A stretch of 8,978 bases of DNA from Verrucomicrobiaceae bacterium. Lineage in GTDB: Bacteria > Verrucomicrobiota > Verrucomicrobiae > Verrucomicrobiales > Akkermansiaceae. Each line of letters opens with the position of its first letter. Within the stretch, counting starts at the first letter, position 1. Below the pieces are notes generated by a model that had not been told where the DNA came from, did no database searches, and saw only the letters and a list, made by a program, of their open reading frames with translations. The DNA is taken from contig CANBTO010000179.1 of NCBI GenBank assembly GCA_947372405.1, positions 1 to 8,978 of the forward strand. The letters are read 5' to 3'. Of the stretch, positions 1 to 7,017 are shown in pieces. The position numbers and the translations under genes were made by a program.

Positions 1-285
1 GAAGGCTTCCGTGGGACGATCGAGGCGAAGAGGTTCGTCCTTCGGTTTGCGGGTGCCGGAGTCCGGGCCGTGGCAGTGGTAGCAATTCTCCGAGAGGATC
101 GGCTGGATGTGCTCATTGAAGCTGATCTCGTCCGGTAGTGAGACAGGAATCGCAGCCGGTGGCTCCGCTGTCGCGCCAGACGTGGGTGCAGCGGGCTTCG
201 CTTGTGATGCGGGGCGATCACAACTGGTGGCGAGCAGGGCGGCGGAAGCCACCAGACAAGCGAGAGAGAAAATTTTGAACGTCAT
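1..285 (-). CDS. PSCyt1-type (planctomycete) cytochrome c lipoprotein, N-terminal part, cut by the left window edge
   Basis: Reading leftward from ATG at 285-283 gives 95 codons with no stop before the window edge, so only the N-terminus is present. Residues 1-22 form a signal peptide with a hydrophobic stretch and end in a loose lipobox (LLATSC, Cys22), which suggests a lipid-anchored periplasmic or outer-surface protein. A low-complexity Ala/Pro-rich linker follows (about 25-50). A PSCyt1 domain then begins: [14 protein letters not shown] leads into the heme c motif CYHCH (Cys68, Cys71, His72), followed by GPD and the typical LRLDR segment. Proteins starting like this usually continue into DUF1549 and DUF1553, as the gene at 3475-7002 does, but that part is outside the window. 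The start lies 8 bases after the stop of the small ORF at 294-518, so the two are probably co-transcribed. No Shine-Dalgarno sequence is visible. The family is well supported; lipid anchoring is less certain because Ser at -1 and Ala at -3 are not ideal. Confidence 0.85.
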   Translation of the reverse strand, partial: MTFKIFSLACLVASAALLATSCDRPASQAKPAAPTSGATAEPPAAIPVSLPDEISFNEHIQPILSENCYHCHGPDSGTRKPKDEPLRLDRPTEAF

Positions 286-293
286 GGATCGAA

Positions 294-518
294 TCAGAAT
301 GAGCTACAGGATAGCCTCTCGATACAAGCTGGCAAGGACGGGTCTTTCGGATGTCTCCCACTCGCGTGAGGCCATTTTCCCAATTCAGCCGCAGGTCGCA
401 TTTCTGGCAGGTAACGAATCTCAGGCGGAGTGACTTCTGCTTCCGCATGGACCGAGAATGCCGCAGCAAGGCCAAGCAGCAGGGAAAAAAGCGGCCGACG
501 GATGTGCGAGGATTTCAT
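294..518 (-). CDS. Small putative secreted protein of unknown function (74 aa)
   Basis: I do not recognise this ORF. It starts with ATG at 518 and stops with TGA at 294-296. The N-terminus is a textbook Sec signal peptide: basic MKSSHIRRP, hydrophobic core [11 protein letters not shown], and a cleavage site near SVHA-EA at about residue 25. The mature part is only about 49 residues. It contains [12 protein letters not shown], a GKWPHASG segment and two Cys near the C-terminus (residues about 64 and 71), and has no known domain I can name. It sits 12 bases after the rapA stop and 8 bases before the cytochrome lipoprotein start on the same strand, which supports a real cistron. Against it, the last 10-15 codons look less typical, no Shine-Dalgarno sequence is visible, and an overlapping frame (218-475) is also open. 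It could be a small exported partner of the cytochrome or the remnant of a longer gene. Confidence 0.5.
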   Translation of the reverse strand: MKSSHIRRPLFSLLLGLAAAFSVHAEAEVTPPEIRYLPEMRPAAELGKWPHASGRHPKDPSLPACIERLSCSSF

Positions 519-530
519 GGGTAAGCGGTA

Positions 531-3257
531 TTAATTTTCCGGTGCTTTCCAAATCAACCGCACCGCATCCAGTCGGACGCGGGCCTTGCCAATGGCTGCG
601 GCGAGGGCGTTTTCCCGCTCCTCCAGCAAGGCAATATCCTGCGTTCGGATGTGGTCGTTGATCTCCGCGAGGTCGCGCAGGCGGGTGATTTCCATAGCCA
701 TTTGCTGGTGCATCAATGACAGGGCATCCGCGATGACGGTCTTGCTGGCCGCCATCCCGAGCACCCGCGTGTGCTCTAACATTTCCGGCAGCAGCTTGCG
801 TTTCACCGCCTCGTTTTTCATCAAGCTGGCGGGATTGCCGTGACGGAGTTTGGCTTTTGAGAGATTTGAATCTGCCGTTAGATTCGTACCTTTGTGATCG
901 ACCACCACGCGCAGTGGCGTCTGCGGCAGGAAGCGCTCGGCGTGCAACTCCGCCGGGGCCACGCATTCCACCACCAACCATGATTCTAGCAGGATTGTTT
1001 TCTCGCCCGGGGTGGGCCAGACCGCGAATGACGCGTTGCCCGCCTCCGAGCCGAGCAGCAGATCCAGTGCCCCGCGCACCAGCGGATGATCCCATGTTAG
1101 AAACGCTTCCTGCTCGCGTTCCAAGGCCCGTTGGCGATCGAGCGTGACGGTCATTCCATCCTGCGGCAGTGAGGGGAAAGCATCCGATTTTAAATTCCCC
1201 GGCAGCAGGAAATAGCGCCGTGCTCCCAGCTCCTCGATGGTCACGCCCGAGTATTCTAACAGACGCAATAAAAAATCTTCGAACTCCACGCTCTCGTCGC
1301 ACTCGCGGATGCGCGCCACCAGCCACTCCGAGCGCTCTGGACGATGCGAACTTCTTTCTAACAAACGATCCTGCCCATGTGCGAGCCGCTCCGCCACGCG
1401 CTTGCGGCAGGCGAGTGATTTTTCGATTAGTTCATCTGTTAGTTCCGGCTCCGAGAGTGCTTCGTCCAGCTCCTGTTCCAGCTCGCGTTGGATTTCCGCC
1501 GCACCGGGCGGGCTCGCACGGAAGGCGTCCAAGCCCTCCTCCAGCCAACGCACTCGGACTTCTTCTTCGGTGTTGGTGAAATACGGCACATGAACCTGAA
1601 TCAGGCCGCGCTGGCCGATCCGGTCGAGCCGACCGATCCGTTGTTCTAACAAATCAACATCCTCCGGCAGATCATACAAGACCAGATGCCGGGCGAATTG
1701 GAAGTTCCGCCCCTCGCTGCCGATCTCCGAGCAAACCAAAATTTGAGCACCGTCAGGCTCGGCGAAAAATGCCGCATTGCGGTCGCGCTGGAGCAGCGAG
1801 AGATCCTCATGGAACAACGCACCCACTACGCCAGTGGTATCGCGCAATCGCTCTAACACTTCCTCCGCCAGCTCGCGACTGCGCGTGATGACTAACACTT
1901 TTTCATCACCCAGTTTTTCCAGCAATGCGCTCAGCCACGCGAGTTTATCGGTCATCGGAACCAGCCGTGGTTCGCGCACGGGAAAGCCGCCGAGCTTCGC
2001 CCGCGTGTTGCGAAACATCACCCGGCCGACGCCGAAACTATCTAGCAGATCCGAGATCAGGCGCTCGCGTGCGGCTGGTTTTTCATCGATCAAATCCTGC
2101 ACGCTACATTCCAATCGCCTACGTCCGGCGACGAATTTTTTCAGCCGCATATCCGCCCCGCCGCCGTCCGCAAGCGCCTCGACGATGTCCGCCACTGCCT
2201 CGTAATGCCGAGTTTCCTCGCGGTATTTTTCCAAATCCGAATGCCGTTCCGGGTCCAACAATTGCAAGCGTGCGAAATGGCCTTCCGGGCCGAGTTGTTG
2301 CGGTGTGGCGGTGAGCAAAAGCAGCCCCGCCGTAACTTCCGCTAGGCCGCGCACCATTTCATAGGCTGGCCCCGGCGCGCCCGGCGACCACTCGAGATGA
2401 TGCGCCTCATCCACCACCAGAATATCCCATCCCACCTCGCGGGCTTGCGCGGCGCGGACTGGGTTTTCTGCTAGAAAATCCACCGCAGCCAGCACCCATT
2501 GGCTATCGAGAAACGGATTACAATCGGGATCACCATACTCAATCGCCTCACAGCGGCCCTCGTCGAAAATGCTGAAGGCAAGCTGAAAACGCCGCAGCAA
2601 CTCGACGAACCATTGATGCACCAGAGGCTCCGGCACGAGAATGAGCACGCGCCGCACCCGGCCCGTTAGAATGAGCCGGTGCAGGATCAAACAAGCTTCG
2701 ATGGTTTTTCCCAGCCCCACCTGATCGGCTAACAACACCCGCGGGCGCGGGCGATTCGCCACTTCATCGGCGATGAAAAGCTGGTGCGGGATCAAGTCCA
2801 TCCGCGCTCCCGTCAGTCCGCGCACCGGCGAGCGGCGCATCTCCGCGCGGCGACGCAGGGCAGCTCCGCGCAAGTCGAAGTCCGTGAAGGCGTCGAGCCT
2901 GCCGCCGTACAAACGGTCCTGTGGTTTGCTGAAACTGATCGAATCCGCGAGCTCGGCTTCCTTGGTTTCACCGGCCTCCGTCTGATAGATGAGCAGGCCG
3001 TTTTCCTCGCGCACACTGGTCACGGTGGTTTCTCCGCCGGATTGAATTTTGATCCGATCGCCGGGCATGAATTTCACCCGCCGCAGCGGCGCGGAGTCGA
3101 TGGCAAAGCAGCGATTTTCGCCCGCCGCCGGGAAGCGGATGTCCACGCGACCATCGCCACTGCCGGTGACGATGCCGAGGCCAAGCTCGGGTTCACTGTC
3201 GCTCACCCATCGCTGGCCACACGTCCATGTGTGCTCTACCTTGCTTTGTTCCGCCAT
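531..3257 (-). CDS. rapA: RapA-type SNF2 family ATPase (RNA polymerase-associated recycling factor)
   Basis: Homolog of RapA (HepA), the Swi2/Snf2 ATPase that binds RNA polymerase and helps recycle it during transcription. Numbering from ATG at 3257 gives 908 residues (E. coli RapA is 968). The N-terminal Tudor-like region begins GQRWVSDSEPELGLG (about 14-28) and runs on to FSKPQDRL. Motif I is ADQVGLGKT (177-185, Lys184), motif Ia LILVPEPLVHQW, motif II DEAHH (283-287) and motif III TATP (316-319). Lobe 2 has LVCSEIGSEGRNFQFA (motif V, about 508-522) and QRIGRLDRIGQ (motif VI, 539-549). The RapA-specific C-terminus is present, with FLTWDHPLVRGALDLLLG and an ending RLDAVRLIW. The frame stays open 44 codons upstream to GTG at 3389, but RapA similarity starts right after Met at 3257, so I chose that ATG. 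Oddities: Gln replaces the usual acidic residue in motif I, and about 45 residues are missing between the lobes compared with E. coli. It is the first gene of the leftward block. Confidence 0.93.
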   Translation of the reverse strand: MAEQSKVEHTWTCGQRWVSDSEPELGLGIVTGSGDGRVDIRFPAAGENRCFAIDSAPLRRVKFMPGDRIKIQSGGETTVTSVREENGLLIYQTEAGETKEAELADSISFSKPQDRLYGGRLDAFTDFDLRGAALRRRAEMRRSPVRGLTGARMDLIPHQLFIADEVANRPRPRVLLADQVGLGKTIEACLILHRLILTGRVRRVLILVPEPLVHQWFVELLRRFQLAFSIFDEGRCEAIEYGDPDCNPFLDSQWVLAAVDFLAENPVRAAQAREVGWDILVVDEAHHLEWSPGAPGPAYEMVRGLAEVTAGLLLLTATPQQLGPEGHFARLQLLDPERHSDLEKYREETRHYEAVADIVEALADGGGADMRLKKFVAGRRRLECSVQDLIDEKPAARERLISDLLDSFGVGRVMFRNTRAKLGGFPVREPRLVPMTDKLAWLSALLEKLGDEKVLVITRSRELAEEVLERLRDTTGVVGALFHEDLSLLQRDRNAAFFAEPDGAQILVCSEIGSEGRNFQFARHLVLYDLPEDVDLLEQRIGRLDRIGQRGLIQVHVPYFTNTEEEVRVRWLEEGLDAFRASPPGAAEIQRELEQELDEALSEPELTDELIEKSLACRKRVAERLAHGQDRLLERSSHRPERSEWLVARIRECDESVEFEDFLLRLLEYSGVTIEELGARRYFLLPGNLKSDAFPSLPQDGMTVTLDRQRALEREQEAFLTWDHPLVRGALDLLLGSEAGNASFAVWPTPGEKTILLESWLVVECVAPAELHAERFLPQTPLRVVVDHKGTNLTADSNLSKAKLRHGNPASLMKNEAVKRKLLPEMLEHTRVLGMAASKTVIADALSLMHQQMAMEITRLRDLAEINDHIRTQDIALLEERENALAAAIGKARVRLDAVRLIWKAPEN

Positions 3258-3474
3258 TTTGCCCAGACGAACTGCTTTTAGGAAAAAATGAAAGCGCAAA
3301 TCCGGGCGAGGGCAGAATCGACGATCATTATCCACCGCAGCCATGAGAAAGCCTTGCAAACGCGACTGGGGATCGTAATTTCCAGTCACGTTTCATGACT
3401 TTTCCGCAGGCAAGATCCCGTGTTTCACGCGCTTGGTTGCTGTCATGTTGTCTGAAAAATTTCATCACTTCATC
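3258..3474. promoter_or_regulatory. Divergent intergenic region between rapA and the PSD1-family gene
   Basis: This 217-base region must hold the start signals for both divergent blocks if the chosen starts are right. On the plus strand a weak sigma70-like pair can be drawn: TTGCAA at 3354-3359 and TAATTT at 3376-3381, 16 bases apart, which would give a leader of about 85 bases before the ATG at 3475. No convincing minus-strand promoter is visible. The region is open on the minus strand up to GTG 3389 (44 extra codons for rapA) and on the plus strand from TTG 3433 (14 extra codons), so the true untranslated part could be as short as 43 bases. A dyad at 3361-3390 lies in the middle and overlaps the plus-strand -10 candidate. 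The promoter call is an inference from hexamer resemblance only. Confidence 0.3.
3361..3390. repeat. Imperfect inverted repeat (9-base arms, 12-base spacer) in the divergent intergenic region
   Basis: The left arm CGCGACTGG (3361-3369) and the right arm CCAGTCACG (3382-3390) pair at 8 of 9 positions, with a continuous 6-base core (GACTGG/CCAGTC) and a 12-base spacer. The dyad overlaps the candidate plus-strand -10 hexamer at 3376-3381 and the most upstream possible rapA start (GTG 3389). It could be an operator for a dimeric regulator or a hairpin in a leader RNA. No poly-T run follows, so it is not a typical terminator. A match this short may be chance. Confidence 0.3.
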
Positions 3475-6400
3475 ATGCGGCGCTCTGCCTACATACGGTT
3501 CCTCCTCGTTCTGCCATCGGTAGTTGTCACTGCCCGAGCGACCGAGCCCTCATTCAGCCGCGATGTGCGCCCGATTCTATCAGACAACTGTTTCAAATGT
3601 CACGGTCCTGACGACAGCGCCCGCAAAGGCAAACTCAAACTCAGCGAGCTCGAATCGGCATTCAAAGGCGGCAAGTCCGGGAAAGCCGCGATCGTTCCCG
3701 GAAAACCCGCCGAAAGCGAACTGGTCGCGCGCCTCCACTCGGATGATCCGGAGGAGCGGATGCCGCCGGAAGCCACCAAAAAATCGCTCAGCCCCGAACA
3801 AATCCGAGTCCTCGAACAATGGATCGCCGCAGGTGCGAAATATGAAAAACACTGGGCATTTCAAGCTCCCGTGCCGCAGCCCGTGCCAAGTGGGACCGCC
3901 ACGCATCCCATCGACGCATTTGTCCAAGCGACTCTTGCGGAGTCAGGCTTGAAACCCTCGCCGGCAGCCGATCCGGCCACTCTACTGCGCCGGGTGACAT
4001 TTGATCTCATTGGCCTGCCACCGACTCCGGCTGAAATTGCAGATTTTCTAGCAGATAAATCGCCGCAAGCCTACGACAAGGTGGTGGATCGTTTGCTTGC
4101 ATCCCCGCATTATGGCGAACGCTGGGCACGCAAATGGCTCGATCTCGCCCGCTATGCCGATACTAACGGCTACGAAAAAGATCGTAACCGCACGATCTGG
4201 CCCTACCGCGATTGGGTGATTAAGTCGCTCAATGATGACATGCCTTTCGATCAGTTCACCATCGAGCAAGTCGCCGGCGATCTGCTGCCCAACGCGACCA
4301 GCGCACAGCATGTGGCAACCGGATTTCACCGCAACACGATGCTCAACGAAGAAGGTGGCATCGATCCACTGGAATACCGCTTCCGCGCGATGATCGACCG
4401 CGTCGCAACCACGGGTGCCACGTGGCTGGGCCTAACACTTCAGTGTTGTCAGTGCCACACCCACAAATACGATCCGATTCCCCACAAGGAATACTACTCG
4501 ATGATGGCGTTTCTCGATAATGCCGACGAGCCGGAGTTTATTCTAACAGACGAAAATCAAGAGCGTGCCGCAGCCGAACGCGAGGCCAAGGCGAAACAAC
4601 TTTTATTATCCCTGCCCGCCAAATGGCACGGCGGCACGCAATCGCTCAAGTGGACCAATCCACAGCCCTCGGTTGCCACTGACCCTGCGGAAGCCAATCG
4701 GATTCTAGCAGATGGCTCGGTTCTCTTCGCGGCACCAGGTCCGGCCAAATCCACGGCGACCCTGAAATTTCCCGCGCTCAAGGGAAAATTCACTCACCTT
4801 CGGGTCGAGGCACTCACGGACAATTCGCTGCCCGGCAAAGGTCCCGGTCGTACGCCAAACGCCAATTTTGTCCTCAGTGAATTGGAAGTCCTCGTGGCCG
4901 GAAAACCCGTGAAACTCACCCGGCCAGCGGCCAGTGCGGAGCAATCTGGCTATCCGGTGACTGCTGCCATCGACGGCAAAATTGACACCGGATGGGCCAT
5001 CGAAATTCCCGGTCGCGACAGCCACGAAAACCAATCCGCGACCTTCGACTTCGAGCAACCGATCGAAGCAAATGGCGACGTCACGGTGGTCGCGAAACAA
5101 GCCTATGGCAAAAACCACACCATCGGTCGACTTGCGATCCGTTTCGGCAACTTGGCCGCATCCGGCAGCGATCCCGAGGCCAAAGCATCGCTCGCCAAAG
5201 CCTTCGACAAGTGGCGCGATCAGGAACGCACGCGCACGGCAAATTGGCAGGTCGTCACGCCCACCAAAGCCACTTCAAATCTCCCGCTTTTGACGATCCA
5301 AAACGACTCCACGGTCTTTGTCTCCGGTGACATCACCAAGGCCGACACCTATCAGCTCGATTTTTCCAAACTACCACCGGGTATTACCGCCATCCGCCTC
5401 GAAGCCCTGCCCGATCCGCGCCTGCCGGCATGGGGTCCGGGAATGGCCTACTACGAGGGACCGAAGGGGGATTTTTTGTTAGGCGAATTCCAACTCAGTG
5501 CGCAAGGACATCCGGTGAAAATCAGCCAAGCCACCGAGAGCTACGCCAAGAACAACTTCGGGCCGAACGCCAAGGCGCAACTCGCCATCGACGGTGATCC
5601 CGAGACTGGCTGGAGTTGCGCGGGAGGTCAGGGGCGCTCACACGAAGCGGTCTTTCAATTGGAGAAACCGTTAGGCGCTACGGACCTCCATCTCACCATG
5701 ATGTTCGGACGCCACTATGCCTGCTCGCTCGGGAAATTCCGCATTTCCGTCACCACCCAGACCGGCACCGTGGTCGCCAGCCAGCTTTCGGCGGATGCAC
5801 AACTCCTGCTCCACAAGACGAATCTAACGGGAGATCAACTGCTTTCACTCCAAGGCGAATTCATGCTCAGCACGCCGGAATTTGCCTCTGTCCGTGATGA
5901 AATTGCCAAACTGCGCCTCCCACCCACCGGACAAACTTCGCTGGTCCTCCAAGAACGTCCGCCCGAAAACCCCCGCCGCACATTCATCCATCATCGTGGC
6001 GAATGGACACAGCCCGAGGCCCAAGTCGAACCTGCGGTCCTGTCCTTCCTCAACCCGCTTCCTGCTGGCGCTCCAAAGAACCGCCTTGGTTTCGCGCAAT
6101 GGCTTGTCAGTCGGGAAAATCCGCTCACTGCACGCGTCGTGGTGAACCGCGCTTGGGCCACGTTCTTCGGACGCGGCATCGTCAAAACTCAGGACGATTT
6201 CGGCTTCCAAAGTTCGCCGCCGACTCACCCGCAACTGCTCGACTGGCTCGCCATTCGCTTCATGGACGACGGCTGGTCCTTCAAAAAACTTCACCGCCTG
6301 ATCGTCACCAGCAGCACCTACCAACAGTCCAGCCATTCAAGCGCCAAAGGTGAGGAAACGGACCCGGAAAACAAGCTGCTCTGGCGTGGCCCGCGCCTTC

Positions 6401-7002
6401 GACTTGAAGCCGAGCAGGTTCGCGACGCGGCTCTCGCGAGCGCTGGAATTCTCTCGCAGAAAATGTTCGGGCCCAGCGTATTTCCTCCCCAACCGCCAAG
6501 CGTCACCACCGAAGGCGCTTATGGCGCGTTGACCTGGAATGTCAGTGGCGGCGAGGATCGTTTCCGACGGAGCCTATACACGTTCACCAAGCGCAGCACG
6601 CCCTTCGCTTTCGCCAATACCTTCGACGCACCCACGGGCGAATCCTGCATCGTTGCACGAGATCGTTCTAACACCCCACTTCAGGCGCTGAGCATGCTCA
6701 ACGATGTCACGCTGATCGAGGCTTCGCAGGCACTTGGCAAATCTTTGGTCGATAGCCGGGTGTCGCCTGACCATGGGGTGACTGAACTTTTCCTGCGCTG
6801 CTTCTCGCGGCCACCGGATTCTGACGAGTTGCAATCCGTGCTCGCGTTCTATCAGAAACAACAGGCGCGCTTTTCCGCCTCGCCCGAGACCGCCAAGCAA
6901 CTTGCTGGCAGCGGTCCGGATGACTCAGCCGTCGCCCGCGCCGCATGGACCGCTGTTGTCCGCGCCCTTTTGAACATGGACGAGTTCGTCAATAAAAGCT
7001 GA
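3475..7002 (+). CDS. Secreted PSCyt1-DUF1549-DUF1553 (PSD1 family) multidomain cytochrome-like protein
   Basis: Large exported protein (1175 residues from ATG 3475) of the family typical of Planctomycetes and Verrucomicrobia. Residues 1-22 are a Sec signal peptide (MRRSAYIRFLLVLPSVVV, cleavage near ARA-TE); this decided the start over TTG 3433 and ATG 3445. The PSCyt1 domain (about 25-120) has the heme c motif CFKCH (39-43) followed by GPD. DUF1549 (about 145-350) includes ERWARKWLDLARYADTNGYE, TGFHRNTMLNEEGGIDPLEY and a second CxxCH, CCQCH (324-328), followed by THKYDP. A tandem pair of modules (about 384-561 and 590-766) each ends in an F5/8C-like AIDG...TGW segment, plausible for carbohydrate binding. 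DUF1553 (about 868-1130) contains NRLGFAQWLVSRENPLTARV and the FGRGIVKTQDDFG region. The role is not established; heme-dependent periplasmic redox or hydrolytic work on glycans is a common inference. It pairs with the DUF1501 gene 15 bases downstream. No Shine-Dalgarno sequence is visible. Confidence 0.93.
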   Translation: MRRSAYIRFLLVLPSVVVTARATEPSFSRDVRPILSDNCFKCHGPDDSARKGKLKLSELESAFKGGKSGKAAIVPGKPAESELVARLHSDDPEERMPPEATKKSLSPEQIRVLEQWIAAGAKYEKHWAFQAPVPQPVPSGTATHPIDAFVQATLAESGLKPSPAADPATLLRRVTFDLIGLPPTPAEIADFLADKSPQAYDKVVDRLLASPHYGERWARKWLDLARYADTNGYEKDRNRTIWPYRDWVIKSLNDDMPFDQFTIEQVAGDLLPNATSAQHVATGFHRNTMLNEEGGIDPLEYRFRAMIDRVATTGATWLGLTLQCCQCHTHKYDPIPHKEYYSMMAFLDNADEPEFILTDENQERAAAEREAKAKQLLLSLPAKWHGGTQSLKWTNPQPSVATDPAEANRILADGSVLFAAPGPAKSTATLKFPALKGKFTHLRVEALTDNSLPGKGPGRTPNANFVLSELEVLVAGKPVKLTRPAASAEQSGYPVTAAIDGKIDTGWAIEIPGRDSHENQSATFDFEQPIEANGDVTVVAKQAYGKNHTIGRLAIRFGNLAASGSDPEAKASLAKAFDKWRDQERTRTANWQVVTPTKATSNLPLLTIQNDSTVFVSGDITKADTYQLDFSKLPPGITAIRLEALPDPRLPAWGPGMAYYEGPKGDFLLGEFQLSAQGHPVKISQATESYAKNNFGPNAKAQLAIDGDPETGWSCAGGQGRSHEAVFQLEKPLGATDLHLTMMFGRHYACSLGKFRISVTTQTGTVVASQLSADAQLLLHKTNLTGDQLLSLQGEFMLSTPEFASVRDEIAKLRLPPTGQTSLVLQERPPENPRRTFIHHRGEWTQPEAQVEPAVLSFLNPLPAGAPKNRLGFAQWLVSRENPLTARVVVNRAWATFFGRGIVKTQDDFGFQSSPPTHPQLLDWLAIRFMDDGWSFKKLHRLIVTSSTYQQSSHSSAKGEETDPENKLLWRGPRLRLEAEQVRDAALASAGILSQKMFGPSVFPPQPPSVTTEGAYGALTWNVSGGEDRFRRSLYTFTKRSTPFAFANTFDAPTGESCIVARDRSNTPLQALSMLNDVTLIEASQALGKSLVDSRVSPDHGVTELFLRCFSRPPDSDELQSVLAFYQKQQARFSASPETAKQLAGSGPDDSAVARAAWTAVVRALLNMDEFVNKS
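4624..5157 (+). repeat. First copy of a ~180-residue module inside the PSD1 protein
   Basis: This coding segment contains, in order, a W...ADGSVLFAAPG strand-rich part, FTHLRVEALTDNSLPGKGPG, FVLSELEVLVAGKPVKL and AAIDGKIDTGW. The same order of elements recurs at 5242-5772 (DSTVFVSGD, ITAIRLEALPDPRLPAWGPG, FLLGEFQLSAQGHPVKI, LAIDGDPETGW), so the two are diverged tandem copies. The AIDG-x-TGW element resembles the start of F5/8 type C (discoidin) domains. Boundaries are approximate and judged by eye. Confidence 0.7.
5242..5772 (+). repeat. Second copy of the ~180-residue module inside the PSD1 protein
   Basis: Partner of the module at 4624-5157, with the same order of elements and an insertion (MAYYEGPKGD) before the FLLGEFQLS strand. 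It ends in a discoidin-like part with HEAVFQLEKPLGATDLHLTM and FRISVTTQTG, then leads into a linker before DUF1553. Similarity is at the protein level; at the DNA level the copies are well diverged, which suggests an old duplication. Boundaries are approximate. Confidence 0.7.
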
Positions 7003-7017
7003 TCCCCCTGTAACTTC

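Noticed and set aside
107..433. 108-codon plus-strand frame over the cytochrome lipoprotein start and the small ORF
   Set aside because: Antisense to the PSCyt1 gene, whose CYHCH motif and signal peptide are clear; no recognisable features of its own.
218..475. 85-codon minus-strand frame with a CxxC (CQKC)
   Set aside because: It overlaps the signal-peptide ORF at 294-518 and the cytochrome start, lacks a secretion signal or complete zinc ligand set, and has unusual composition. Kept only as a reason for caution about the 74-residue ORF.
771..781. CTAACA sites as possible -10 boxes or regulator binding sites
   Set aside because: They lie inside coding regions, on both strands and without partner elements, so promoter or operator roles at individual sites are not supported; the pattern is reported as a distributed motif instead.
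421..1326. 301-codon open frame on the minus strand overlapping the rapA 3' end
   Set aside because: It overlaps rapA in another frame, is rich in Arg/Gly/Ala as expected of a shadow in GC-rich DNA, and shows no domain; the rapA frame is unambiguous there.
1169..3291. Several plus-strand open frames (1169-1579, 1237-1593, 1777-2205, 1925-2314, 2784-3281, 3049-3291)
   Set aside because: All are antisense to rapA, very rich in Ser, Arg, Ala or Pro, with no domains; typical shadows of a GC-rich gene.
3433..3474. Earlier starts for the PSD1 protein (TTG 3433, ATG 3445)
   Set aside because: They would put 10-14 non-signal residues before a complete signal peptide that starts with ATG 3475; none of the starts has a Shine-Dalgarno sequence, so the signal peptide decides.
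5845..6336. 163-codon minus-strand frame in the PSD1 gene
   Set aside because: Antisense to the conserved DUF1553 region, with no recognisable motif.
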